Source of the DNA: Stentor coeruleus
Taxonomy: Eukaryota; Ciliophora; Heterotrichea; Heterotrichida; Stentoridae
Direction of reading: 5' to 3'
Assembly (NCBI GenBank): GCA_001970955.1
Contig: MPUH01000206.1
Span: 18,549-82,548 of the forward strand
Length of the DNA: 64,000 nucleotides
In this document: positions 42,219-52,638 of the stretch, in pieces
Layout of the letters: every line of letters starts with the position of its first letter
Position numbering within the stretch: the first letter of the stretch is position 1
The notes under the pieces: generated by a model
What the model was told of the DNA's origin: nothing
The model's input: only the letters and a program-made list of their open reading frames with translations
Database searches by the model: none
Position numbers and translations under genes: made by a program

Positions 42219-43295
42219 TTAAATTATAACCCTAACCTCAGAAAATCCTGTTTCTTTTAGCAGCCTTTTAATTTCTTTTTTATTCTTCACATCACAATTT
42301 GAGTTTTTCAAATAAACACTAGCGCATCCTGAAGTTTTTATAACCCTTATAATATTTTCTGGAAAATTCTCATCAACAATATCAGCATTTTCTGATAAAT
42401 CAACACTACTTATATTTTCTATAATTTTTTGTTCACAAAGTTCAGCTAAAACCATTAAATCTCCAGGACATAGTTTTCTATCAGCAACTTTCACATCTTT
42501 TTCTTCTTTAATTTTTTCTATATCCCAAGCGTATTTATTGATTTTTATAACACACAATTTATTTATTCTATTTTTCACTATTGATATAAGGTTTTTAATA
42601 GAATTTTCACAACTTTTATAGTCATTATCAATAGATAAACCTAAATACTCAAGATTTGGGAAATTATTAAGCCTTGAAATTATAATATCTAAAAGACTTT
42701 GAGTATATTTTATATAAACTTTTAATATTTTTAGAGAAGAACATCCAATAGCTTCAATTAGACGAGTAAAAAAGTGTTCAGGATTAGAGTATTTCATAGA
42801 TGATGTGTTTTTTAGAGTTAATTTTTCGATATTTGAGGATTTTATTTTTTCTGAAAATTTTTTGAGGTGGTTTATACTAAGGATATTATCAGAGATTTTT
42901 AAGTAACGAAGGTTTTTAGGGCTAAGGAAACCTGAGATATCATTAGCAGCTTCAAGGAAATTATTTATAAGTTTTATTGTATGAAGGTTTTCAAGTTCAG
43001 ATATGTTTTTTTTAATAATTTCGATCTCTGATGGCATGATTTGAAAATCATAAAATAAAAGCTCTTCTAGATGACGAAAAACTTCTATGAAATTGTATCT
43101 GAATATTTTATAGATTTCATTACTAACCGCATTTTTTAAATTTAAAATTAACCTTTTGAATTTAGAAGTGATTTTTTTTCCATAGAGAGTTTGAATAAAT
43201 GATTCTATAGCAAGAGGCTGATAATTTTTTGCAAGTTCAGAAAGCACAACAGACATTAAATCATAAAACCCATGATTCATATTCCTTTTTTTCAT
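42219..43295 (-). CDS. Leucine-rich-repeat-like protein, probably the continuation of the upstream LRR gene
   Basis: This 358-residue frame starts at an ATG that overlaps the stop of the next upstream LRR frame by ATGA (43292-43295). It contains irregular LRR units (ISELENLHTIKLINNFLEAA, LSPKNLRYLKISDNILSI, LNNFPNLEYLGLSIDND, ISSVDLSENADIVDEN) like the upstream protein. There is no skew switch between them. One missing T in the CGTTTATG stretch would fuse both frames into a protein of about 1,205 residues. Whether two overlapping genes, a frameshift or a sequence error is unresolved. Confidence 0.65.
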   Translation of the reverse strand: MKKRNMNHGFYDLMSVVLSELAKNYQPLAIESFIQTLYGKKITSKFKRLILNLKNAVSNEIYKIFRYNFIEVFRHLEELLFYDFQIMPSEIEIIKKNISELENLHTIKLINNFLEAANDISGFLSPKNLRYLKISDNILSINHLKKFSEKIKSSNIEKLTLKNTSSMKYSNPEHFFTRLIEAIGCSSLKILKVYIKYTQSLLDIIISRLNNFPNLEYLGLSIDNDYKSCENSIKNLISIVKNRINKLCVIKINKYAWDIEKIKEEKDVKVADRKLCPGDLMVLAELCEQKIIENISSVDLSENADIVDENFPENIIRVIKTSGCASVYLKNSNCDVKNKKEIKRLLKETGFSEVRVII

Positions 43296-45980
43296 AAACG
43301 AACTAAAAAATTACAAAGTTTCTTATCAGAAAAAACCCCTTTATATTTTAAAATAATTTCAGTTTCGCTTTCCTGTATTTTCCTTATTTCAAAATAGTTA
43401 ACGATTTCTAAATTCCTATTATCTCTTATACCCTTTAGCATTATCTCACTATATCTAATAAGAAACTTATAAGGTAACTCCACACAAATATTAAATTCTC
43501 TAAGTTTCTGATTATTTGATATCAATAACTCTATAGACGACAAATAAATTTCAATCCATTTATCATCAACTTTCCCAATTCTCCAATTCAAAAAGAAATT
43601 CTGTTGAACTCGATAAAAATAATAAACAGACACTATTTCATAATTTTCTTTATTCTTAATACTCTCAATAATCTTCAATAATATTTTTTCCCTCCTTTTT
43701 ATGAATTTCCCCCCTTTATATGTTTCTATTTTTTCCTCATAAACTATATTTTCTACTCTCAAACATTTTATAGTTGTATTAATTTCAAGGCCTTTAACAA
43801 GCTCAAGAACAATATTATAAGTAAATATAACATTACATAAACATAGTATTATCAATCTAGATTTTAATAAAAAATCATACAATTTGCCATTTAAATTTTC
43901 ATTAGATAAAACACATCTTTTTAGTTTTAAAATTTGTAAGGGTTGATAAATAGTCAAGTCGTTAAAGATTTCAGTAGTTTCTATGCTACAGAAATTTTTG
44001 AATTTACATTTTATATATGATANACAATTTGCCATTTAAATTTTCATTAGATAAAACACATCTTTTTAGTTTTAAAATTTGTAAGGGTTGATAAATAGTC
44101 AAATCGTTAAAGATTTCAGTAGTTTCTATGCTACAGAAATTTTTGAATTTACATTTTATATATGATACATGGTTTAGGTATGAAGTTATTGTTTTTATTA
44201 TTCTTGATAAACCTATATCCCGCTCGTTTTTGTTTAGGATTCTTAGTTTAAGTTTTTCTAAAGAGTTTATATTTTTTAATAATTTATTGAATGAAGTAAT
44301 GTATGATTCCATGTAAATATATCTTAGATTTAATATTGATAATCCTTGGATTTGTCTTGATAAGGCAAGTATGGAAAAATAATGAAGGGATGAGAATTTT
44401 TTAGGATGTTTTTTTGGGTTGATGATTAGATTTTTGCTTTTTTCTAGAGTTTCTATCAATTCTTTAACGTCAGTAGAATTTTTAGGTTTTTTGTTTTCTA
44501 TGATTTTAGAGATTTTACAATTCCCATTTAAGAGAATTATAAAAAGCTCATAGAGAATAGTGTCTGAATCGTAGTCTTCATAATCTTTGATATTGTTTTT
44601 TAACTCAAAAGTTTCAATTTTATTATCAATCAGCATTTTTATATTATACCCAGCAAAGTATTCGATTTTCCCAATTCTAGCATTTTTTACAATCAAATCA
44701 GCATATGATAAAATGTTTTCATAAGTGATATTTTTAATATTTATATAAATTTTCTGTATATGATTTTTCATCGCCAAAGATTTGTCTATCACCCTAAAAA
44801 ATTCATTAACTCTTAAACTCTCATCTAATTTCTGTTCATCATAAAAACCAGTAATTTTATTATCAACAGCAACCATAGAAAAATCTTCAATCATACTGCC
44901 CGCAACATTTTTAAAAAGTTCACCTGCATCTTCAAGACTAACATCAAATTTTGAATTTAACCTTTTTTCATCAGATCTAGTAAGGTGTTCTAAAACTAAA
45001 ATTCTCAAACTTTTATTAAACAAAATCGCTTCACAAAAGGATTTATAAGATTTCATTATAGAATCATGTATTGAAAGGATTTCTATATTTACACTATTCA
45101 TCAAAAAAAAACAGAGATCATCAGCTGATTTTTTATCAAAATAAAAAACACTAGGAAGTTTTATAACCTTTAAATTATAACATGTTCTAAAAAAAATATT
45201 CATTTTCTCTATGTACTTACATGATAAACTTTTTAATGAAAACTTTTCTAAAAAATTGTTAATATATGTGGAATTAAGCAAATTTTCAAAATTTATATAA
45301 AAATAATTTTCACAATAATACCGTATCGAAAGTTTTTTAATATGGGATTTTGGATTAGATTCTAAGTTTTCAAGTAATTGTTTTATAGCATTTGAATTTA
45401 AGCCATTTTCGAATTTTTCTGCAAAGTTTATTTTGAGTTCAATAAGACTTTCCATAAAGACTAATAGTTTGCATAATTGTTTAAAAATATAAATTAAATC
45501 ACGTATTTTAAGTACTTTAAGGGTTTTTAATGATACCATTGGTATGAAAAAGTCGCAAAAATCCTGTTTCAAATCGAAATTATCGTGATTTTCTAAAGAC
45601 TCCCATTGGATTTTTAGGTCAAGTTTTTCAAGGGATTTACATTGAAGGATACTTTCCATACATTTATTATTTTTTCGTATTGCTTTATATGATATTTTTT
45701 GTATATATGCGCTTGATAGTTTTAGTATTAATTGTAAGGATGGTCTAAAGTTTTTGTATTCTTTTATGAGGAAGTAAAAATAAGAGTTTAATTGAGGGAA
45801 TATCGTAAAATAAGATCTTGAATCAATATAGTTTAGGATTTCGTTCCATATGTTTTTATTTAGATTTTTGACTTTTGTCGATGATTGAGAAGATCTCATG
45901 ATTGATGCTATTTTAGTTTTTTTGTTTGAGTTTAAGTTTGCGAATTTTTTTAGGCTTGGTCGCTTTTTGGGAAGGTCCAT
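43292..45980 (-). CDS. Large LRR-like protein, about 847 aa after collapsing an assembly duplication
   Basis: The frame starts at ATG 45980-45978 (MDLPKKRPSLKKFANL). A 144-nt repeat around the N at 44023 breaks it. Removing the N and one copy leaves 2544 nt, one clean frame ending in TGA at 43294-43292. The protein is Asn-, Lys- and Leu-rich and carries many irregular LRR-type units, such as KSLEKLDLKIQWESLEN and LQILKLKRCVLSNENLNG. An F-box-like start (NIWNEILNYIDSRSYFTIFP) sits at about 43-63. An F-box/LRR substrate adaptor is a possible reading. It reads into the LRR frame at 42219-43295. Confidence 0.7.
43879..44167. repeat. 144-nt direct repeat around a single N, with one mismatch
   Basis: Copies 43879-44022 and 44024-44167 differ at one base (TCAAGTCG against TCAAATCG) and flank the N at 44023 inside the LRR gene. 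Collapsing them restores the frame. Confidence 0.92.
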
Positions 45981-46625
45981 TTTTTTATAATGTCAGAAAT
46001 GGAGAAATATGAGTTGTGAAGAGAATTTTGTATGGTTTAAGGTAGGTTTAATAAGAAGATTAGGTCTAAGTTTATAGGTTTAGGATTAGGGAGAATGATT
46101 AACCTATCTAAAATAAACGACTATTAGCATTATTTCTAAACTATCGCTTGACTATTGTCCAGCCCTTATTAATTTTTTTCCCACAGTATACTACCCTAAT
46201 GAAGTTTTTTATTTCTCTGTCGATCTCTACAATATCTTATTTGCCGTTTTTCTCTAAGTTTTTTTCCAAATTCTTCATCCCATAAAACAACATCAAATAA
46301 ATAATTATAAAATATCTATTCAACCGCTAATCAAAGTTTTTATTATCCTAATCCCCCCCTTTTTTTATTAATAAATATCATAAACCTAATTTCTCTTCTT
46401 AACACAAACCCATACCTAAAATCGAACCAATTCCTAACACATAAATAATTATAATCTCATAACAAATCCTAACTTATCAAAAAAAAAATTTTTAATCATA
46501 ATCTTTAATACAACTCCAAACCTTCCCTCAAAACTCTTATCTAATCCCACAAAACCTTCCAAAGCTCTCATCCTAGTAAATCTACAACAAATAAAAATTC
46601 TAATCAATATATTTTTAATATCTAT
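45981..46625. other. Intergenic region, no gene seen
   Basis: G-rich on the plus strand to about 46100 (5' flank of the LRR gene), then C-rich with little G to 46625 (3' flank of TRAPPC5). Confidence 0.55.
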
Positions 46626-47204
46626 TTAAAACTTCTTTGACTTAGCCTCCCTAACCAAAACTTCATCTTCAAACTTAATCAAATAAACCGTCCTTTTTTC
46701 CTCCCCTTCTTCTGCTTTAGCTTCCTCACCATCATCAAAAACTGCAGTAACTTTTGCTGGAAACTTAGCTGCAGTAAGTAATCCTTCAATAATCCCAGCG
46801 ATAAAAGATGCACAATTCATATGGCATTGTCCACGTGGAAGACTTGCAAATTGATTACACATATTTGGTTCAATTTCTTTGATCATATAAATATTCTCTT
46901 GGTCCATATGTTGTTCTACAACACAATTGTTTTTATTAAACATCAAAGGCCAAAGATTGTTTTTTATCAGCATAAGCATGTTTACGATTGTTGTTTCTTT
47001 TTTAGAACCTTTTTCTCTAAGGATTATGAGTTCTAAAAACCTGGCTCCTAATGGAATACCAAGTTCTTCAAGTTGCTTTTCGAGATCATGAATATCTTGA
47101 CGGATGCTGTATTGGATGATTTCGGAGAAAAGGAAGTAAAAAGAACTGGCTGAGACTTCTTTGCGGAGTTTTAAATTACGATCGTATATTGTGGATTTTT
47201 TCAT
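46626..47204 (-). CDS. TRAPPC5: TRAPP complex subunit TRAPPC5 (Trs31)
   Basis: The start is taken at ATG 47204-47202 (MKKSTIYDRNLKLRKEV); further upstream only TTG is available in frame. The 192-residue protein matches TRAPPC5 throughout: EVSASSFYFLFSEIIQYSIR, LEELGIPLGARFLELIILRE, NCASFIAGIIEGLLTAAKF, PAKVTAVF and VYLIKFEDEVLVRE. This is the Bet3-fold TRAPP core subunit, a Rab1/Ypt1 exchange-factor component for ER-Golgi traffic. An acidic insert EEAKAEEGEEK sits before the last strand. Length is typical for the family. Confidence 0.93.
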   Translation of the reverse strand: MKKSTIYDRNLKLRKEVSASSFYFLFSEIIQYSIRQDIHDLEKQLEELGIPLGARFLELIILREKGSKKETTIVNMLMLIKNNLWPLMFNKNNCVVEQHMDQENIYMIKEIEPNMCNQFASLPRGQCHMNCASFIAGIIEGLLTAAKFPAKVTAVFDDGEEAKAEEGEEKRTVYLIKFEDEVLVREAKSKKF

Positions 47205-47307
47205 TTTATACAAGATGATTTTGAATTTTATTAGGTTTAGATTGGACGAAGNTTTTTCATTTTATACAAGATGATTTTGAATTTTATTAGGTTTAGATTG
47301 GACGAAG
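47197..47307. repeat. 55-nt direct repeat around a single N
   Basis: Copies 47197-47251 and 47253-47307 are identical around the N at 47252. The first copy includes the TRAPPC5 start codon, so a false second ATG appears upstream; the gene itself is not broken. Confidence 0.9.
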
Positions 47308-47926
47308 GATTTGGTTGAGAATTGATTTGACTTTGATTTAAAGAAATTAAGGTGATAATGTTGATGAAAGGATAGAAAGAATTTAGGGTTAGAGATTAGA
47401 TAATTGTAATTTTGTAAGTTTCTAAATAATTAGATGAAAGCTGGATGGAAAATTATAATGTGTGATAAGTTTTTAGTTATTTTGATGAAAGGCTTATGAT
47501 TTTGCCACTACCCACTAAAAATTTTAACTCATAGCAAATTGCATCAATTATTATCTCCTAATCTTCATTCACAATAATAAATACAAAATCTTCACATTTT
47601 CCACAACAAAAAATAAATTTCCATCATCCTCTCCAAACTTTTAATCCAAACCCTTAAAACAAAAGCCACAACCAAATTCTTCAGCATCACAAAATTTTCA
47701 AAAGTCATTATCCAATAGCCTCCCAACAAAAACCCTAAATTTCATCATAAAAAAAATACCTTAACGCATGAGTATTTCCAAAACCAATTTCGACAAATAA
47801 AAACTCTTAATTTTCAATACCAAAACTTTTTTCCAGTCCAAATAATCATCCCTTAATTTCTCATCTCATCCTCTCCTTCAAAAAAATTATCTTTTTCTCT
47901 ATCCGTATTTTTCCTCTTATACTAAA
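47308..47926. other. Divergent intergenic region
   Basis: On the plus strand 47308-47500 is G-rich with almost no C. From 47510 to 47926 it is C-rich with almost no G. This is a textbook case of the flank asymmetry described in the findings. No gene is seen. Confidence 0.6.
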
Positions 47927-48547
47927 ATGGAGGGTATCATAAAGCAACAAATTCAAGGCTTTGAAGCTGAAGAAGTTTATGAACTTATTCTAGACAAGTA
48001 CCGTGGTTCAAGTATATCAATGGATGACAAACTTTTAATTGAGACTTTTCAAAATTTAGAATCATTATCCATCACTGGATGTGGTCTTAAGTCCTTAGAT
48101 AACTTCCCTGTTCTCCCTAAGCTTTTAAGACTAGAATTATGTGATAACAGATTAAGAAACAATTTAAAACCTTTACTTGTCTTACCATCACTTACAATGC
48201 TTTCTCTTGCTGGTAATCAGATTTCCTCATTAGAAGAATTAGAAATTTTAAGCCCTTTAACCAATTTAGCAAGTATTGATTTATTTAATTGCCCAGTTAC
48301 TACTGTTAATGGATATGCTGAAAAAGTATTTGCTGTGTTTAAAAACCTTCAGGTACTTGATGGACTTGATAAGAATGGAGAAGAAGTTTCTGTTGCTTCA
48401 GAAGATGAGGAAGATGATGATGATGATGAGGAGGATGAAGATATGAATGATTTTATTGAAGATGATGATGATAATGATGATGGAGAACCGGTTAAGAAAC
48501 CAAAGACTAGTGAGGATAGTGATTTGGAAGGTGATTTGAAGGAGTAA
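47927..48547 (+). CDS. ANP32 family acidic leucine-rich nuclear phosphoprotein
   Basis: The 206-residue protein has about four N-terminal LRRs (LESLSITGCGLKSLDNFPVL, LLRLELCDNRLRNNLKPL, LTMLSLAGNQISSLEEL, LASIDLFNCPVTTVNGY). The family LRR cap follows (YAEKVFAVFKNLQVLDGLD), then a long Asp/Glu tail at about 155-206 with a KKPK basic patch. Length and order match ANP32 proteins, which act as histone chaperones and phosphatase-inhibiting nuclear factors. Nuclear location is inferred. Confidence 0.93.
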   Translation: MEGIIKQQIQGFEAEEVYELILDKYRGSSISMDDKLLIETFQNLESLSITGCGLKSLDNFPVLPKLLRLELCDNRLRNNLKPLLVLPSLTMLSLAGNQISSLEELEILSPLTNLASIDLFNCPVTTVNGYAEKVFAVFKNLQVLDGLDKNGEEVSVASEDEEDDDDDEEDEDMNDFIEDDDDNDDGEPVKKPKTSEDSDLEGDLKE

Positions 48548-49378
48548 AATTTTAGAAGTAAATATGATAAGGTTTATTGGTTTTGATAAGGAATTTCAGA
48601 GGATGATTGGATTTGTAAAGGGGTTTTTTGAGGGTATTTTGATTAAGAGATACTGTTTATGATGATTTTGTGTGAAGGATGAAGTTATATAGTAAAGGAA
48701 TGAACTTGTATTGAGAAATAAGCTGGAGTAATTTTGCTAATGGGATTATTTTGAAGCGGAAATTTGTGAGTTTTTTTTATTATAAAATGTTTGGAAGTAT
48801 ATTATTTTATGTTATATCAAAATTGCAAACATGATTTTTTTCCTCAGATTCTTATATTTCCACCATAAAATTCATGTCATCATATATCCAAACATCTAAA
48901 AAAAAAAAACATATAGTAAACTCTTATATTTAAATTCTAAAACATTCAGATTCAAAAAATCAAATCAAAAGTTTCAAATTTTAGAATTGTCACATCTAAG
49001 GATGTTAATGATTTATCTAACAACAACAAAAAAATCTTTATGACCTATTTAAATAACCTAAGAAAAATTACTTAATTCGCATGTATCAAAACCACATCAC
49101 ATGATCCCATTCTTTTTATTCAAAAATCACACAAAATCAACCAAACCATTCTAAAAATACGCAAAAATACTAAAAAAATATATTTTTCTATGTTAGGAGA
49201 AATTTTCTTTTCATAATCCCCAAAGCACCAAAATTTGAATAATCTTATAAAAACAGTCAGAGAACTTCAGTAAAACAATACTAGAGAAATCACTGGAAAA
49301 ATGTCCTAATTTAATCCATAATTTGGCAAAAAGTCAAGTAATTTTTCCAGCTCTCATCCTTATCAGATATAATAGTAA
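48548..49378. other. Intergenic region, no gene seen
   Basis: G-rich 3' flank of ANP32 to about 48800, then C-rich 5' flank of the C2-protein gene, with an A-run near 48900. No RNA is recognised. Confidence 0.55.
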
Positions 49379-49909
49379 ATGGAAACTAAACCAGTAGGAA
49401 AACTTCATGTAAAACCAGTCCAAGGTAAGCTTCTTTTACCTGATTTTAAATCCAAAGCTTCGAACTTCTACATTAAGATCACTTGTGGAAATCAAAAGTT
49501 CTCCACCTCTGCCCAACAAGTCCAGGGTAACTTAATCAAATGGGAAGACACAATGATCTTCACAAAAACCAAAGAAGAAACCTTAAATATCCAATGTTTT
49601 GTTAAAAACTTACATCAAGAAGACTTTATAATAGGTTCTATTGTCCTCCCAATTCACCCAGCAGTTGTTAAAGGTCTGTATGAAGGAACAGTTTTTCTAA
49701 TGAAGATGTCTAAAGTCTCAGTGCATTTATCTCTTTGTCTTACTTTTGAGAGTATTAAATACGAGACAATTGGGTATGATAATGTAATAAGCAATCTACC
49801 ACCACCTGAGTTTATTCATGTTCATGCTTATGATATACCTATAAACTTTACTTACACCCCACCGAGCTTTTACCCTCAGACTCAACAGGAGAATATGGAA
49901 TTCAATTGA
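49379..49909 (+). CDS. C2-like domain protein without Ca2+ ligands
   Basis: The 176-residue protein begins GKLHVKPVQGKLLLPDFKSK and aligns with the N-terminal C2 domain of the gene at 50620-51543 (GKLNVKP...AKL). Residues about 8-130 form the C2 fold. The Ca2+-binding Asp pairs of the paralogue (MDPYC; WDADTVSNDD) are SNFYIK and VKNLHQED here, so Ca2+ binding is probably lost. The C-terminus is Pro- and Tyr-rich (YTPPSFYPQTQQ), a much shorter version of the paralogue's tail. The two genes face each other tail-to-tail. Confidence 0.8.
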   Translation: METKPVGKLHVKPVQGKLLLPDFKSKASNFYIKITCGNQKFSTSAQQVQGNLIKWEDTMIFTKTKEETLNIQCFVKNLHQEDFIIGSIVLPIHPAVVKGLYEGTVFLMKMSKVSVHLSLCLTFESIKYETIGYDNVISNLPPPEFIHVHAYDIPINFTYTPPSFYPQTQQENMEFN

Positions 49910-50619
49910 TTTAGGTTTCTTAATAAGTTTTAGAATATAAAAAGTCGATTTATGTGTTTTGGTAGATGCGGAAAATATTTAAAAGATATAGTGTTTGATT
50001 ATGACATAGGAAGAATATTGTAGTAAAATGGTGAGAAAGATTAGTTTGATATTATTCAACAGGTTGGGAATTATGAATATATTGCAAATGATAGTTATGA
50101 AGATGGTAAAGGTTAGGTTGGTGGGATTTATGATTGTTATGTGGTTGTGTCAAGATTTTGTTTAGGCTTTGGCTAACTGCTTTTCTGGATTTTAGAACTT
50201 TCTTTTTATATTTGAAAGGCTTTTAGTTTTTATAATTTTTATGTTTAATGATATAATAGAATAATAGTTTTTATAGGTGGTGTAAAGGTAGAATATCGTT
50301 TTGTTATGATATTGGCATTAAGAAATTTAATTATTTTTTATATGTTTTTTGAAATTAGATTATAGTATTTATAAGAATTTCTCTGTTTATGTATGAAATC
50401 ACTAAAAGTCTAAAAACTTAGAAATCATTACTTATATTATTTATAATCAAATAGCTTGCAAATTGAAAGAAAGAAAATGTAATTTAGATTATAATTAAAA
50501 TCTCAAGCATAAATATCAAACAAAATTAACTATAAATTTTTTATGTTTTTTAAATGGATAAGAGGAATTAGTAAGCCAAACTAAACTAAATTAGCCTAAT
50601 AGAATAAAATAGAATTTCT
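49910..50619. other. Convergent intergenic region
   Basis: The plus strand is G-rich after the C2-like gene to about 50370 and more C-rich near 50400-50600, as expected for two converging 3' flanks. No gene is seen. Confidence 0.5.
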
Positions 50620-51543
50620 TTAATGCTTAGGTTGATACTCAGGTGCAGATGGAGAACCACTTGGTGGATAATAACCTTGTTGACTTGGTGGTCCTTGAGG
50701 AGGATACTGACCCGGTGGTCCTTGAGGAGGATACTGACCTGGTGGTCCTTGAGGTGGATACTGACCTGGTGGTCCTTGAGGTGGATACTGACCTGGTGAT
50801 CCTTGAGGTGGATTCTGTCCAGGAGGACCAGATGGTGGATAAGCACCTGAAGGTCCAGATTGAGGATAAGACCCTTGTGGTGGATATCCAGGAGGCATAG
50901 TCCCATAAGATGGTGGATATCCAGGTGGCATAGTCCCATAAGATGGTGGATATCCAGGTGACATAGTTGAAGGTGGATATTGAGGATATCCTTGTGGAGG
51001 TGCACCATAAGGTCCTGGTTGAGCTCCATATCCAGGAGGCATAGTACCATAAGGTTGAGGTGGATATTGAGGATAATTCTGATATGCAGGTGGTCCTTGA
51101 GGTCTTCCAAAATTATTATTTAAAAACCCAGGCATAGAATTTAAAAGGACTTGTGGAGCATTATTCATATTAAGTTGTACTGAATTCCAAGTCATCTCAA
51201 CTCTTATTGTCCCTGCTGGACGACCTTTATAAGAGAGCTGATACCAATCATCAGTATGTCCTTTACTTATTGTATCTTGTAATGGGATTGTTGTTTCACC
51301 TATAAGATCATCATTAGACACTGTATCTGCATCCCAACATTCTATTGTTATTGTGTTCTCGAAGTGTCTTTCAAAAATTAGTTCATCACGCCAACTAGGG
51401 AATTTGCCAGCACTATTATGAACAGAGGTACGCTTCATGGTATCTCCAAGTTTGACTTTACAGTATGGGTCCATTTTTCCTAAAAATTCAGTGTCGTGGG
51501 TTAGTTTTGCAGCACATGGTTTCACGTTTAGTTTTCCTGCCAT
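50620..51543 (-). CDS. C2-domain protein with PPGY/PPGQYPPQG repeat tail
   Basis: The 307-residue protein has one C2 domain (residues about 3-125) with the Ca2+-ligand set kept: Asp25 (MDPYC), Asp71, Asp73 and Asp78/79 (WDADTVSNDD). It should bind phospholipid in a Ca2+-dependent manner. From about 150 on, it is Pro/Gly/Tyr/Gln-rich with two internal repeat arrays (SYGTMPPGYPP and PPGQYPPQG). C2 plus PPGY tails occur in small protist and plant C2 proteins linked to membranes and secretion. The tail may drive self-association. Confidence 0.88.
   Translation of the reverse strand: MAGKLNVKPCAAKLTHDTEFLGKMDPYCKVKLGDTMKRTSVHNSAGKFPSWRDELIFERHFENTITIECWDADTVSNDDLIGETTIPLQDTISKGHTDDWYQLSYKGRPAGTIRVEMTWNSVQLNMNNAPQVLLNSMPGFLNNNFGRPQGPPAYQNYPQYPPQPYGTMPPGYGAQPGPYGAPPQGYPQYPPSTMSPGYPPSYGTMPPGYPPSYGTMPPGYPPQGSYPQSGPSGAYPPSGPPGQNPPQGSPGQYPPQGPPGQYPPQGPPGQYPPQGPPGQYPPQGPPSQQGYYPPSGSPSAPEYQPKH
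50687..50821 (-). repeat. Five tandem 27-nt units encoding PPGQYPPQG
   Basis: Units start at 50687, 50714, 50741, 50768 and 50795 with few differences. They encode a nonapeptide repeat near the C-terminus of the C2 protein. Near-identity suggests recent expansion. Confidence 0.9.
50879..50970 (-). repeat. About 2.8 tandem 33-nt units encoding SYGTMPPGYPP
   Basis: Units start at 50879, 50912 and 50945 in the same C2 protein gene. They encode an 11-residue Pro/Gly/Tyr unit. Confidence 0.88.
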
Positions 51544-52638
51544 ATTTTACTACACAGTTTGGACCATTTTTTGGGTGTTGGTATTTAATTGTATTTGTGG
51601 GTATGTGTGTTTTTGGAAATAAGTATTTTTATTAGGAGGTTTAGGTATGATAATGTTTGATTTTTTAGGATTTTTAGAGATTATTATAACTTTTTTTAGT
51701 TATGGATAGGTTTGTATTTCTGTTTAGGGAAGATTAAGCTTATGCTGAAGGATTTTAAATTTAAGTTAGGCTTAGTGTTGTTGCTTTTTTTAGAGGGTAT
51801 GATAGGGAAAAAGAGAGATTTTGTTGTGAGATAATAGGGAAGAAATATAAGTATTTGTACATAAGGTATATGGATATTTGATCACTTAAAATTTATGATT
51901 TTATTTGTCTTTAAGTTTGTTGTGTGCTTTTAGATTCTTTGAAAAAGGTGTTTAAAATTAATTATGATCTATACAGAAATCTAAGATATCACTTTTATAT
52001 ACGAGAAATTAACATAGTATTGAAAATATTTCTTCTGTATTATTTAATTATGTGTTTTATCCCTTGCGATTTAAACCCACATTATGATTTTTTTGTAATA
52101 TAATATAGATTAAATAAAATATATAAATGTCTTATTAGCTTGCTTCATATAAATTCTATCATTTCCCAATATTACTATATAATTAAAAGAACGACAATAT
52201 TTTATATCCAATTGAATGTATTTTAAATTCTTGTTTGTTTATTTTTAACATTTTAAATTTTAAGTAGTTTTTATATGATTTTCTAAACCTAAAATGCATA
52301 ATTTGTACTTTGATTAACTCTTAGAACTACATTTAGCCAATAAAAATTTATTATTATCTATAAAACATAGTTTTCCACATCTCGAAAAATGTTTTAAATT
52401 TTATTCAAAAATTAGCATATTTCCAGAAAACAATTTACTTCTTCTAAACCCTTTGTGATTTTAAATCATTTTCTAATTCAACTTTATTTTCATCTAAAAT
52501 TCAACATTTCTTATCAATATCTTCATACAATCCATTATGCATCGCCCAACAAAATCAAGCCAACTCATTATTCACCTCATCTTATATCAAATTTTGTGCC
52601 AATTTTTTAACAGTAATCCCAACTTTCTTAACAAATAA
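51544..52638. other. Divergent intergenic region
   Basis: G-rich on the plus strand to about 51900, then AT-rich, then C-rich and G-poor from about 52320 to the start at 52639. No gene or RNA is recognised. Confidence 0.55.

Noticed and set aside
47205-47213. Longer TRAPPC5 start (three extra codons)
   Set aside because: The first codon there is TTG; the first ATG is at 47204-47202 and matches the family's N-terminus.
50586-51110. 174-codon minus-strand frame and plus-strand frames over the C2 gene
   Set aside because: Shadows of the repetitive Pro/Gly/Tyr codons in the real C2 frame; their His/Leu-rich translations have no domain.
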